From positions 270,147 through 334,146 of the forward strand of contig JBBEBQ010000010.1 in assembly GCA_040882285.1 (NCBI GenBank): 64,000 nucleotides of DNA, read 5' to 3'. Below, piece by piece: positions 24,520-33,271 of the stretch (its first letter is position 1; each line of letters begins with the position of its first letter). The DNA comes from Gemmatimonadaceae bacterium (GTDB lineage: Bacteria > Gemmatimonadota > Gemmatimonadetes > Gemmatimonadales > Gemmatimonadaceae). The translations under genes were made by a program, and so were the position numbers. The notes under the pieces were generated by a model, which was given only the letters and a program-made list of their open reading frames with translations, had not been told where the DNA came from and did no database searches.

Positions 24520-26295
24520 ATGAAGCTCTCCACGATCCTTGTCGCTGCGGCGTGCCTGTCATGCGCGGCGATCCCCGCGTCCACCCCGCAACCTGGCAGC
24601 GCGGCACAGGCTTCCAACTGGGTCGATTCGGTGCTCGCTTCCATGACTCTGCGCGAGAAGGCCGCGCAAATGGTCTGGCCCACGGTCCTCGGCGATTACA
24701 CGGCGCTCGACTCGCCGCAGTGGCAGCGCGTCCGCAGGGAAATCGTCGAGGACAAGGTCGGCGGATACACAGTGTCCGTCGGATCGCCGACGGAGATCGC
24801 CGCCAAACTGAACGCGATGCAGCGGCTCAGCGAGGTCCCGCTCCTCGTCGGCGCGGACCTCGAGTTCGGCGCGGGCTTCCGGGCGCGCGGCGGCTACTTC
24901 GTACCCAACGCGATCGACCTCGGCGGCGCGGTGCTCTTTCCCACGCAGATGGCGCTCGGCGCCACGCGCGATACGGCGCTCGCGTACGAGCAGGGACGGG
25001 TCACCGCGATCGAGGGGCGCGCGCTCGGCATTCACATCGCCTACGCGCCGATACTCGACGTCAACAGCAATCCGGCCAACCCGGTGATCAACGTCCGCTC
25101 CTACGGCGAGGACCCGCACCTGGACGGCAGGCTCGGCGCGTCCTTCATCCGCGGGCTGCAGGAGCACGGGATGCTCGCCACGGGCAAGCACTTCCCGGGA
25201 CACGGCGACACGGAGGTGAACTCCCATCTCGCGCTGCCGGTCATCACGGTCAGTCGCGCGCGGCTCGACAGCCTGGAACTCACGCCCTTTCGCGCTGCCA
25301 TCGCCGCCGGCGTTGGCGCGATGATGTCGTTTCACGGCGTGATGCCGGCGCTGGATTCGACGGGCGTGCCGGGCACACTGTCGCGTGAGGTCCTGACCGA
25401 CTTGCTGCGCGAGGAGATGGGATTCGGCGGCGTCATCATCTCCGACGCGATGGACATGCGCGGCGTGCTGGATCAGTTCGGCGCCGAGGAGGCGACCAAG
25501 CGCGCGGTCGCGGCCGGAGCGGACGTGCTGATCCAGCCGCTCGACATCCGCGCGACGATCGACGCGATCGTCGAAGGCGTGGCGGAGAACCGGTACACCG
25601 AGGCGCGGATCGACGCCGCGGTGCGGCGGCTCCTGGCTCTCAAGCAGCGCATGGGTCTGGACCGCAACCGGCTCGTGCCGCTCGACTCGGTGCGCGCGGT
25701 GGTGGGCGGCAGCGCCAACTACGCGGTGGCGCGTGAGATTGCGGATCGGTCGATAGTCCTCCTAAAGGATTCAGGCCGACAGCTCCTGCGCAATCCGACG
25801 CCCGGCATGCGCGTTCTGTCCATCACGGTCGCGCGTCGCGCCGACCTCGCCGCGGGTGCGGCGTTCAACGCCGAGCTGAGGCGGGTTTACCCGCGCTTGC
25901 GGACGATCTTCGTCCCCGCGGACGACATCTCCGGGTCGCTGGCACGGTTGGAGGCTGCCACGGATTCAGCCGACGTAACTATTATCGGCTCATACGTAGG
26001 CCAGGGTTGGGACGCCGTGACGGTTGGCGCCCCACGACCGTTTGTGGATTTCGTCCAGCGCAGCTCCGCTCGCGGCCGGGATCCGATCGTGGTGGCGTTC
26101 GGGAACCCGTACCTGCTGAGCCAGATTCCATCCGTGCCGACCTACCTCATTGCCTGGAGCGGCGCGCCCGTATCGCAGATCGCCGCGGCCCGAGCTCTGC
26201 TCGTCGAAATCCCCATTACAGGGCGCCTCCCGATCACCATTGGGGCGTTTGCGCCCGGGAGCGCGATCATCAAGCGGCCGCCGCGGAATCGATAA
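24520..26295 (+). CDS. Glycoside hydrolase family 3 enzyme, NagZ-like, lipoprotein
   Basis: A 591-residue GH3 beta-glycosidase exported as a lipoprotein (signal to LSCAA, Cys15). The barrel holds KHFPGHGDTEVNSH (223-236; the His-Asp dyad of NagZ-type beta-N-acetylhexosaminidases) and the nucleophile Asp309 in IISDAMDM. A second alpha/beta domain (about 405-591) follows, as in longer bacterial members. It probably removes GlcNAc from peptidoglycan or chitin fragments. The start lies directly after the repeat, with no clear ribosome site. Confidence 0.9.
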   Translation: MKLSTILVAAACLSCAAIPASTPQPGSAAQASNWVDSVLASMTLREKAAQMVWPTVLGDYTALDSPQWQRVRREIVEDKVGGYTVSVGSPTEIAAKLNAMQRLSEVPLLVGADLEFGAGFRARGGYFVPNAIDLGGAVLFPTQMALGATRDTALAYEQGRVTAIEGRALGIHIAYAPILDVNSNPANPVINVRSYGEDPHLDGRLGASFIRGLQEHGMLATGKHFPGHGDTEVNSHLALPVITVSRARLDSLELTPFRAAIAAGVGAMMSFHGVMPALDSTGVPGTLSREVLTDLLREEMGFGGVIISDAMDMRGVLDQFGAEEATKRAVAAGADVLIQPLDIRATIDAIVEGVAENRYTEARIDAAVRRLLALKQRMGLDRNRLVPLDSVRAVVGGSANYAVAREIADRSIVLLKDSGRQLLRNPTPGMRVLSITVARRADLAAGAAFNAELRRVYPRLRTIFVPADDISGSLARLEAATDSADVTIIGSYVGQGWDAVTVGAPRPFVDFVQRSSARGRDPIVVAFGNPYLLSQIPSVPTYLIAWSGAPVSQIAAARALLVEIPITGRLPITIGAFAPGSAIIKRPPRNR

Positions 26296-26380
26296 TTTTC
26301 CGCAGCAGCACATTTGTAGCATTTCGTACAGAAGGGCCCTGAAACTATTGCGCCAATTGGTGTAGTAGTTGCAAAGTGGA

Positions 26381-26405
26381 CCTGACGGAGGAAGTGGCCG
26401 TCAGG
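26381..26405 (+). other. Hairpin upstream of the small gene at 26429
   Basis: CCTGACGG / CCGTCAGG (perfect 8 bp, 9-base loop) ends 14 bases before the GGAGGG ribosome site of the next gene. It could act as an mRNA stability or translation element. Nothing else is seen in 26296-26428. Confidence 0.5.
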
Positions 26406-26428
26406 CGCCGATCCGTCACGGAGGGCCT

Positions 26429-26725
26429 ATGCTGGCATATGTAGACTCACTCTGCGCGGCGCTGCTCGCGAGGAATTCCGGCGAAATCCGGCGGCTGCTC
26501 GCGCTCCCGCAGGCCGGGAAGCTGCCGCGTCGCGTCCGCGAGGAAGCGACCGCGATCGCCAAGTCCGCCGGATATGGCCATGCCGCCCCGGTGCACGCCC
26601 TGCACTACTACTATACGCTCACCCACCTGCTCGACGAGAACAACGACCCGCTGTTCGAGGGGGAAATGGGCCAGGCGGAGCGCTCGCAGATCGAGCTTCC
26701 GCTGCGCACGGCCAGCGGTTTCTAG
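26429..26725 (+). CDS. Small conserved helical protein, unknown function
   Basis: A 98-residue, mostly helical cytosolic protein beginning ATG 26429 after a GGAGGG site. Recognisable only by composition: SLCAALLARNSGEIRRLLAL, RRVREEATAIAKSAG, then an aromatic YYYTLTHLLDENNDPLFEGE. No metal, nucleotide or membrane motif is visible. It is a single gene between a GH3 enzyme and the isomerase, with a hairpin upstream and a weak hairpin (26755-26774) downstream. Confidence 0.65.
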   Translation: MLAYVDSLCAALLARNSGEIRRLLALPQAGKLPRRVREEATAIAKSAGYGHAAPVHALHYYYTLTHLLDENNDPLFEGEMGQAERSQIELPLRTASGF

Positions 26726-26836
26726 CGCGAGCGTAGATTCGCATGCACCGCCGAAGCCAGGGGATTCTCCTGGCCTCTTGCGTTTGCGAGTGAGCCAGGG
26801 CGAGCCACGTGTGACGAAGCTAAACCGGACCGGCAG

Positions 26837-27736
26837 ATGATCAGGCGCGATTTCTTGAAGTCCGGCGTATTGTCCGTAGCGGCGATCCCGTCGCCGCGAT
26901 CGTCCTGGTTGCAGCCGCCGAGGACGTTCAGGCTCCGCTACGCGCCCCATTTCGGAATGTTCCGCGAGCACGCCGGGAGCGATCTCGTCGCGCAGCTGGA
27001 GTTCATGCGCGCGGAGGGATTCGTCGCGTTAGAGGACAACGGAATGAAGGACCGGCCGGTAGCGGATCAGGATCGCGTCGCGGCGGCAATGACGCGGCTG
27101 GGGATGCAGATGGGCGTGTTTGTGGCCCACACGATCAAGTGGCGTGAGCCTGATCTCGTGCAGGCCGAGAGCCGCGACGCGTTCCTGCGGGAGATTCGCG
27201 AGTCGGTGGACGTGGCGAAGCGGGTGAACGCTAGGTGGATGACGGTGGTGCCCGGGCACGTGGACATGCGCCTGCACAGGGAGTTTCAGACAGCAAACGT
27301 CATCGAGACGTTGAAGCGCGCGGCGGCCATTCTCGAGCCGCACGGGCTGGTGCTGGTGCTGGAGCCGCTCAACACGCTGCGGGATCATCCCGGGCAGTTT
27401 CTCATGCGAGTGCCGCAGGCGCACATGATCTGCAAGGCGGTGGGGAGCCCGGCGTGCAAGATCCTCTTCGACATGTACCACCAGCAGATCACCGAAGGGA
27501 ACCTGATCCCGAACATCGACGCGGCGTGGGACGAGGTGGCCTATTTCCAGGTGGGAGACAATCCGGGGCGGAAGGAGCCAGGGACCGGCGAGGTGAACTA
27601 TCGGAACGTCTTCCGGCACATTCACGCCAAGGGGTACACGGGGATCGTGGGGATGGAGCACGGGAACGCGCGGCCGGGGCGCGAGGGGGAGCGGGCGGTG
27701 ATCGATGCGTACGCGGCGGCGGACCAATGGGATTGA
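26837..27736 (+). CDS. Xylose-isomerase-like TIM-barrel protein (hydroxypyruvate isomerase family)
   Basis: A 299-residue protein of the AP_endonuc_2 superfamily, exported by Tat (RRDFLKSG at 3-10). The barrel motifs of hydroxypyruvate isomerase-like proteins are present: FRLRYAPHFGMF, VLEPLNT (Glu ligand), LFDMYHQQITEGNL (Asp/His) and GMEHGN at the end. It would isomerise or bind a small sugar or keto acid. It overlaps the DUF1080 gene by 10 bases, so the two probably work on the same carbohydrate in the periplasm. Confidence 0.82.
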   Translation: MIRRDFLKSGVLSVAAIPSPRSSWLQPPRTFRLRYAPHFGMFREHAGSDLVAQLEFMRAEGFVALEDNGMKDRPVADQDRVAAAMTRLGMQMGVFVAHTIKWREPDLVQAESRDAFLREIRESVDVAKRVNARWMTVVPGHVDMRLHREFQTANVIETLKRAAAILEPHGLVLVLEPLNTLRDHPGQFLMRVPQAHMICKAVGSPACKILFDMYHQQITEGNLIPNIDAAWDEVAYFQVGDNPGRKEPGTGEVNYRNVFRHIHAKGYTGIVGMEHGNARPGREGERAVIDAYAAADQWD

Positions 27737-28464
27737 TTCGCGTGGTGGCGCTGAGCGCCGCGCTTGCGTCGCCGTTGGCCGCCCAGGTTCAGCCGCAGTG
27801 GGAAGTGCACGATACGCTGCGGACGCTGCCGCGGATCGTGTCGGTGCGAGGTGGGCCGTCGGACGCGATTGTCCTGTTCGATGGAAGGGATTTGTCGGAA
27901 TGGCGGTCGGTGCGGGGCGGCGCTGCGCCGTGGCAGGTGCGGGACGGGTTCGTCGAGGTCGTGCCCGGCAGCGGCGATATCGAGACGGCGCGCGGCTTCG
28001 GCGACGTGCAGCTGCACATCGAGTGGGCGACGCCGGCGGAGGTGAGCGGTGAGGGACAGGGGCGGGGGAACAGCGGCGTGTTCCTGATGGGGCTGTACGA
28101 GCTGCAGATCCTGGATTCGCATGAGAATCGCACGTACGCGGACGGGCAGGCGGGCGCGCTCTACGGGCAGCATCCCCCGCTGGTGAACGTGTCGCGCTCC
28201 CCGGGGGAGTGGCAGACGTACGACATCGTGTTCCGGCGGCCGCGCTTCGATTCGACGATGGGCGCGGTGCTGTCGCCGGCGCGGATGACCGTGCTGCACA
28301 ACGGTGTGCTCGTGCAGGACAACGTCGAGCTGCTCGGGGCGACCGCGCACCGGCGGCGCGCGACGTACACGGCACATGCGGACCGGCTGCCGATCAAGCT
28401 GCAGGACCACGGCAATCGCACGAGGTTCAGGAACGTCTGGGCGCGCGAGCTCGAGCAGCCCTAG
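27727..28464 (+). CDS. DUF1080 (3-keto-disaccharide hydrolase) family protein
   Basis: A 245-residue secreted protein (signal MGLIRVVALSAALASPLAAQ). The beta-sandwich domain has the DUF1080 marks: LFDGRDLSEWRS, GDVQLHIEWATP, GNSGVFLMGLYELQILDS and the ending IKLQDHGNRTRFRNVW. Members bind or hydrolyse sugars (some cleave 3-keto-glycosides). The gene overlaps the isomerase by 10 bases. Its stop overlaps that of the convergent ligase remnant. Confidence 0.87.
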   Translation: MGLIRVVALSAALASPLAAQVQPQWEVHDTLRTLPRIVSVRGGPSDAIVLFDGRDLSEWRSVRGGAAPWQVRDGFVEVVPGSGDIETARGFGDVQLHIEWATPAEVSGEGQGRGNSGVFLMGLYELQILDSHENRTYADGQAGALYGQHPPLVNVSRSPGEWQTYDIVFRRPRFDSTMGAVLSPARMTVLHNGVLVQDNVELLGATAHRRRATYTAHADRLPIKLQDHGNRTRFRNVWARELEQP

Positions 28465-28590
28465 CCTCCCGTTTTTTCATCCTCGGCTTCGGCTTCGTCG
28501 AACGACAGCGCCTTGCCCACTGGCACGACGATCTCGCCATCGAGCACGAACCGCCTCGCGGGGAGCGCCTTCAGGGTTTCGACGCCCAAG
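28461..28590 (-). pseudogene. Remnant of a second ATP-dependent DNA ligase
   Basis: The minus frame from about 28588 down to TAG 28463-28461 encodes VETLKALPARRFVLDGEIVV, then PVGKALSFDEAEAEDEKTGG. The RRFVLDGE segment is the adenylation-domain motif after the KxDG lysine of ATP-dependent ligases, and SFDE matches the next conserved step. The frame has no start: it is cut at its 5' side by a palindromic repeat (28586-28636) that touches the ligD stop. LigD at 28639 has its own RRDFVLDGEVV, so this is from a different ligase. Confidence 0.75.
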
Positions 28591-28636
28591 AAGTGAGAAG
28601 CCAGATGTGAGATAGCCTCTCACTTCTTGGATTCCC
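28586..28636. repeat. GGAATCCAAG palindrome, GAAGTGAGA subtype, left-truncated
   Basis: CCAAGAAGTGAGA and TCTCACTTCTTGG pair around a 25-base middle; the right end continues ATTCCCC. The left end lacks the GGAATC part, where the ligase remnant begins. It abuts the ligD stop codon (28639-28641). Confidence 0.85.
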
Positions 28637-28638
28637 CG

Positions 28639-31560
28639 TCATTTCTCCTTGCGCGTGTTCGCGGCCAGCAGCTTCCGCAACGAGTTCTTCCGCTTCATCG
28701 CCGTTCCCCAGATGTCCCCTTTCGCAGTAAACCGCTCCATTACCGAATCGATCGTAAAGTCCCGTGGATCGAGCTCCGCAGTCAATTCGTCCCAGTCGAG
28801 GGGAGTCGAAACTGTCGCTCCATCGCGCGCCCGAACGCAGTACGGCCCGGCGACCGTCTTCCCCTTGATGTTCTGCAGATAATCGACGTACACCTCCGCC
28901 TCGCCGCGGTGTTTCGTGAACCGCTTGACCGTCGCTTCCTTCGGGTGCTCGCGCGCCACGCGCTCCGCGACAATCTGCGCGACCAGCGTGGACGCGTCAG
29001 TGGGCGTCCGCGGCGGGAGCGGGATGTACACGTGCAAACCCTCCGAGCCTGATGTCTTGAGCGCCGCGTGCAGCCCGAGCTCGTCGAGCACTTCCTTCAC
29101 CCAGATCGCTATCTGCACGACGCGCCCGAACTTCGCCTTCGGCCCCGGATCGAGATCGATGATCGAGTAGTCGGCGTACGCGAGATCGGGGAAACGGCCG
29201 TGCCACGGGTCCACCGAGACGGCGCCGAGCTGGATCGTGTAGAGCAGAGTGAGCAGATCGCCGCCCACTATGCGGCGCTGCTTCTCACCGTCGTCGTTGG
29301 TGACTACCTCGACGCGAACGCCGTCGGGTGTGTCGTCGGAAGCCTTCTGCTGGTAGAACGCCTCGCCGTGGATCCCGTTGGGAAACCGCTTGAGCACCAG
29401 CGGTCTGTCGGCGATCGTCGGGAGGATGAACGGAGAGACGAGCGTGTAGTAGCGGAGCAGGTCGCCCTTCGTGTGGCTGGTGGACTGGAAAAAGACCTTG
29501 GCCAGGTTCGTGACGGAGAGCGTCCGGCCTTTACCGAAGTCGAGCGTGCCGCGCTTGTCGCTGCCGCACAGCTCGTCTATCTGCTTGAGGACACGGGCCG
29601 CATCGGCGCGGAGCGGTGCCGGCGGCTCGGCGCCGGCGATCAGCTTGCCGGTGGATCTCGCCGCGCTCCTTCTCTTCGCCGGCGTGGTCTTTTTGGCGGC
29701 CGTGGTTTTCTTCGCGCGCGCGGCGGCTTTCGCCGTCTTTGCGCGTGTCGAGGTCTTTTTTGCGGGCATGGATTCCCTCGCTCGCGGCTGCGCGCTCATC
29801 GCCTCGCGGGTGATCTTGCTCGCCGACTTGTCGGTGCGGGTGCCGAGGTAGATGGGCTGGCGGAGCTTTCCGTCGGCGGTCCATTCGCTGAACTTCACTT
29901 CGACTACGATCTTCGGCTTTACCCAGTGCGGCTTCTCGTTCGTCTTAGGCCGCGTGCTGAACGGCGGCGTGTCCCGCTCGAGCGGCGCGAGCAGCTTGTA
30001 CATGTCCGCCAGCCCCTGATCGGTGAAGCCGCCGCCGGTGTGTCCGGCGTACACGAAGTCGTCGCCGTCGTAGTAGCCGAGCAGGATCGCGCCGATGTGC
30101 GAGCGGCTGTTGCGCGGCTCGGTGTAACCGCCGACGGCAAACTCCTGCCGGAACTCGATCTTGAGCTTGAGCCACGCGCGCGAGCGGACGCCCGGCTCGT
30201 ACGCGGCGCCGGTGCGCTTGGCTATGATCCCTTCCCAACCCTGCTGCTTCGCCTGCGCGAGCAGCTTCTCGCCGTCGTCGCTGGTCTCGCCGAGCCGGAT
30301 CACGCTCGACGTGCGCGAGGCGATCCGCTTCTCGAGGCGCGCGCGCCGCTCGCTCCACGGCTCGCGGACGAGCACGTCCTTCCCGTCGACCAGAATGTCG
30401 AACAGGCAGATCCCGACGGGCGATCCCTCCCGGTGGACCGCGATCGCCTTGTCATCGGTCACGTGCATGCGGCCCTGCAGCTCCTGAAAGCGCACGGGCT
30501 CTCCCTGCTTGAGCGCGACGACCTCGCCGTCGAGCACAAAGTCGCGCCGCGCGGAAGACGCGAGCTTGCGGAGCGCCTCGGCGATCTCGGGAAACTGCCG
30601 CGACTTGTCGTGCCCGTTGCGGGTGACGAGCCTCGCGTCCTTCGCGGTACAGAACGCGAGCACGCGCACGCCGTCGTACTTGGGCTCGAACGTCCAGTCC
30701 CCTTTCGGGATCTCGCTGCCGACGCTGGCGAACATCGGCTCGAGCACTTTCGAGAGCTTGAGCGGTTTCGGGTCGCTGCGCGCAACCGTCCGGGCAGGAG
30801 GCTTCTTCGCTTCGGCCTTCGCGGCCGCGCGCGCGGCCTTGCGCGCTTCGGCCGCGTTGCCGCGGTTGCTGTTCCACGCCTTGCTCTTCCTGTCCGCCGC
30901 GATCTCGTCCATCGTGCGGCCGCTGACGACCGAGCTGTCGTACGTCTCCGCGATGTCTTCGCGGCCGGCGAACTCGTCGCGGTGCTTGATGAACAGCCAC
31001 TGCGGCTTGTCGGATGAGCCGAACCTGGCACCTTTCATTCGAACGAGCACGTACGAGCCCTGCAACCGCTCGCCGTGAAAGTAGATCTTGAAATCGCCCT
31101 TGCGGTACCCTTCGCGGAGCGCCTCCTCTTCGTCGTCGACGGGCTCGACCGTGGTGTACGTGCCGCGGTCCCAGAGCATCACCGTGCCGCCGCCGTACTG
31201 GCCCGCGGGTATCGTCCCCTCGAACGTGTTGTACTCGATGGGATGATCCTCGACCTGCATCGCGAGCCGCTTCACCGTCGGATCGATGCTGGGCCCTTTC
31301 GGCACGGCCCAGCTCTTCATGACGCCGTCGAGCTCCAGGCGGAGATCGAAGTGAAGGTTGCGGGCCGCGTGTTTCTGGATCACGAAACGCAGGCCTTTCC
31401 GCGCCGACGTCTTCTTGCGCGCGGGCCCGGCTCCACCCGCCGGCTCGCGCGTACGCGAGAAGTCGCGCTTGCGGCGGTATTCCTTCAGCTGCCCGGCCGC
31501 GGCCTTCTCTTTTCCGGACGTTGCTCCGGCGCGCTTACGCGGCGCTTTGCTGCGCGCCAT
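28639..31560 (-). CDS. ligD: Multifunctional NHEJ ligase LigD (PE-LIG-POL)
   Basis: A 973-residue repair enzyme that processes and seals double-strand breaks with Ku. Domains: 3'-phosphoesterase (about 57-205; FVIQKHAARNLHFDLRLEL, PIEYNTFEGTIPAGQYGGG), ATP ligase (about 270-585; Lys294 in EPKYDGVRV, DFVLDGEVV, EGIIAKR) and primase-polymerase (about 677-965; DLDPGP with Asp802/804). Residues 598-640 are a Lys/Ala-rich, histone-tail-like linker between LIG and POL. The PE-LIG-POL order is the Pseudomonas type. It follows ku by 15 bases in one operon. Confidence 0.97.
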   Translation of the reverse strand: MARSKAPRKRAGATSGKEKAAAGQLKEYRRKRDFSRTREPAGGAGPARKKTSARKGLRFVIQKHAARNLHFDLRLELDGVMKSWAVPKGPSIDPTVKRLAMQVEDHPIEYNTFEGTIPAGQYGGGTVMLWDRGTYTTVEPVDDEEEALREGYRKGDFKIYFHGERLQGSYVLVRMKGARFGSSDKPQWLFIKHRDEFAGREDIAETYDSSVVSGRTMDEIAADRKSKAWNSNRGNAAEARKAARAAAKAEAKKPPARTVARSDPKPLKLSKVLEPMFASVGSEIPKGDWTFEPKYDGVRVLAFCTAKDARLVTRNGHDKSRQFPEIAEALRKLASSARRDFVLDGEVVALKQGEPVRFQELQGRMHVTDDKAIAVHREGSPVGICLFDILVDGKDVLVREPWSERRARLEKRIASRTSSVIRLGETSDDGEKLLAQAKQQGWEGIIAKRTGAAYEPGVRSRAWLKLKIEFRQEFAVGGYTEPRNSRSHIGAILLGYYDGDDFVYAGHTGGGFTDQGLADMYKLLAPLERDTPPFSTRPKTNEKPHWVKPKIVVEVKFSEWTADGKLRQPIYLGTRTDKSASKITREAMSAQPRARESMPAKKTSTRAKTAKAAARAKKTTAAKKTTPAKRRSAARSTGKLIAGAEPPAPLRADAARVLKQIDELCGSDKRGTLDFGKGRTLSVTNLAKVFFQSTSHTKGDLLRYYTLVSPFILPTIADRPLVLKRFPNGIHGEAFYQQKASDDTPDGVRVEVVTNDDGEKQRRIVGGDLLTLLYTIQLGAVSVDPWHGRFPDLAYADYSIIDLDPGPKAKFGRVVQIAIWVKEVLDELGLHAALKTSGSEGLHVYIPLPPRTPTDASTLVAQIVAERVAREHPKEATVKRFTKHRGEAEVYVDYLQNIKGKTVAGPYCVRARDGATVSTPLDWDELTAELDPRDFTIDSVMERFTAKGDIWGTAMKRKNSLRKLLAANTRKEK

Positions 31561-31575
31561 TGGGTGTGAGTCCGG

Positions 31576-32448
31576 TTAGGCGGTCTTTCGCTTCTTCGAG
31601 CGCGTCGTCTTCTTCGCCGCCGCCGGCTCGCGCTCCGCGCGGTTCGCCTTCGCGCCGCCCCGCTTCGCGGCTCTCCCGCCGCCGCCCTGCTCCAGGCTCT
31701 CGCGCAGCCGCGACATGAGATCGAGCACGCCGGTGTCCTCTACCTCCTCCGGCTCCTCGTACTTGATCTTCTTCCCCTTCATCTTGTCCTTGATGACCTT
31801 CATCAGCTTTTCGCGGTAGTCGTCCGTGTATTTGTCCGGACTGAACTGCTCCGTGAGATTGGCGACGAGCATCTCGGCCATCTGCAGCTCCTGCGGCCGG
31901 ACCATGTCGGCCTCCGGGAACGTGTACTCGGCCGGATCGACCAGCTCGTTGGAGAAGCGCATGATCTCCATGACCAGCGCGTCACCGACGACCTTGATCC
32001 CCGCGAGGTGCTGCTTCGTGCGAATGATGATCTTGCCGATGCCGACGGCGTCGGCGTTCTGCATCGCGGCGCGAAGCAGAGCGTAGGCCTTCTCGCCCCC
32101 CTTGGCGGGAACGAGGAAGTACGGCGTCTCGAAGTAGCGCGGGTCGATCTCCTCCTGTTTGACGAAATCAATGATGTCGAGCGTGCGGGAGGATTCGACC
32201 GCCGCGGCCTTGAAGTCGTCGTCGGTCATCACGACGAACTTGCCTTTCTCGTACTCGTACCCTTTGACGATCTCGTTCCACGGCACCGGCTCGCCTTCCT
32301 CCTGGCAGACCCGCTCGTACCGGATCGGAGACAGGTCCTCGGCGTGCAGCATCCGGAAGCTGATGTGATCGTCCCGGACCGCGGTCATGACTTCGACCGG
32401 GATGTTCACGAGGCCGAAGGTGACCGCTCCCTTCCAGATTGCCGCCAT
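31576..32448 (-). CDS. ku: Ku DNA-end-binding protein
   Basis: A 290-residue bacterial Ku that forms a homodimeric ring on broken DNA ends and recruits LigD. The Ku core is clear: MAAIWKGAVTFGLVNIPVEV at the start, YERVCQEEGEPVPW, DIIDFVKQEEIDPRYFE and FPEADMVRPQELQMAEML. The C-terminal ~45 residues are a Lys/Arg/Gly-rich tail (GGGGRAAKRGGAKANRAE), as in extended Ku proteins that bind ends without free termini. ku is the promoter-proximal gene of ku-ligD. Confidence 0.97.
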   Translation of the reverse strand: MAAIWKGAVTFGLVNIPVEVMTAVRDDHISFRMLHAEDLSPIRYERVCQEEGEPVPWNEIVKGYEYEKGKFVVMTDDDFKAAAVESSRTLDIIDFVKQEEIDPRYFETPYFLVPAKGGEKAYALLRAAMQNADAVGIGKIIIRTKQHLAGIKVVGDALVMEIMRFSNELVDPAEYTFPEADMVRPQELQMAEMLVANLTEQFSPDKYTDDYREKLMKVIKDKMKGKKIKYEEPEEVEDTGVLDLMSRLRESLEQGGGGRAAKRGGAKANRAEREPAAAKKTTRSKKRKTA

Positions 32449-32745
32449 TGCTCAAGATCTCCGTATGTCGAGTAAGGCCCGAGGGGGGGCAAGAGAGGTG
32501 CCCCTGTCAAATATGTGACGTGTGGCGGCAAGTTCCGAGTCTACGGCCGAGGGAATCCAAGTATGGAGTGTGGCAGTTTGGAGTGAGCAGTATGCAGTAA
32601 CTCCTGACTGCCGACTCCGTACCGCCACACTCCAAACTTGGATTCCCTTTCCACCACCTCGGAACCTCCAATAAAGCAAAACGCCCCACGATCCTCGCGG
32701 GGCGTTCGTCACCGTCACCGGGTGACTTCGCGCGTGGCGAACATT
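32449..32745. repeat. GGAATCCAAG palindrome (32551-32647) upstream of ku
   Basis: The 297-base gap has no gene. It holds a palindrome of the GTGTGGCAGT subtype bounded by GGGAATCCAAG (32551-32561) and CTTGGATTCCC (32637-32647), then the terminator of the second cold-shock gene. The ku promoter must lie in 32449-32550. Confidence 0.85.
32672..32706 (-). terminator. Intrinsic terminator of the second cold-shock gene
   Basis: On the minus strand AACGCCCC (32706-32699) pairs with GGGGCGTT (32687-32680), followed by TTGCTTTATT. It lies 40 bases after the cold-shock stop. Confidence 0.85.
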
Positions 32746-32958
32746 TTATTCGGCTTTGGTCACGTCCGCGGCCTGCGGTCCCTTTTGGCCCTGCACGATC
32801 TCGAACTCGACCTTGTCGCCTTCGGCGAGCGACTTGAACCCGCTGCCCTGGATGGCGCTGAAGTGCACGAACACGTCAGGCCCGCCCTCGCGCGAAATGA
32901 AGCCGAACCCTTTCGCGTCGTTGAACCACTTCACAGTACCCGTGATCCGTTCCGCCAT
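32746..32958 (-). CDS. Cold-shock domain protein (second copy)
   Basis: A 70-residue CspA-type protein with RNP1 KGFGFI and RNP2 DVFVHF. The half from [11 protein letters not shown] through VQGQKGP is almost the same as the copy at 4884, showing recent paralogy or strong constraint. It is a single gene with its own terminator. The two copies differ near RNP2 (CFVHY versus VFVHF), which may shift RNA preference. Confidence 0.96.
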   Translation of the reverse strand: MAERITGTVKWFNDAKGFGFISREGGPDVFVHFSAIQGSGFKSLAEGDKVEFEIVQGQKGPQAADVTKAE

Positions 32959-33061
32959 TGCTTGCCCCCTTACCTTGCACTTCTCCCCTACCGTACGGGC
33001 GGCTTGCGCCGCGGTACCGCCAACCAGGAAAAATCGGGCAATTTTTATGCGCGGTAAGCGG

Positions 33062-33271
33062 TTACGCGGCTCCGGCGATGTACCGCGCGACCCGACCGCA
33101 CTCCTTGCAGGTCAGCGTCACATGAGTGGTAGCCGGGGGTGGCTCTTGATCGGGATGGCGCGAGATCGATCCGGAGCAGGAAGGACAGCTCAGCGGCTTG
33201 CCGTGCCGGTCGTGAGTAATGAGGCTGAGCGCTTGAGCGGGGTTGTACGTCGCGGGACGAGGCTTACGCAT
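33062..33271 (-). CDS. Small zinc-ribbon protein
   Basis: A 69-residue protein with CPSC (about 29-32) and CKEC (about 55-58) pairs, a treble-clef/zinc-ribbon arrangement. The start is backed by a strong GGAGGA site 6 bases before the ATG. The rest ([27 protein letters not shown]) gives no further family. It may bind nucleic acid or protein. It lies 103 bases upstream of the cold-shock gene on the same strand. Confidence 0.7.
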   Translation of the reverse strand: MRKPRPATYNPAQALSLITHDRHGKPLSCPSCSGSISRHPDQEPPPATTHVTLTCKECGRVARYIAGAA

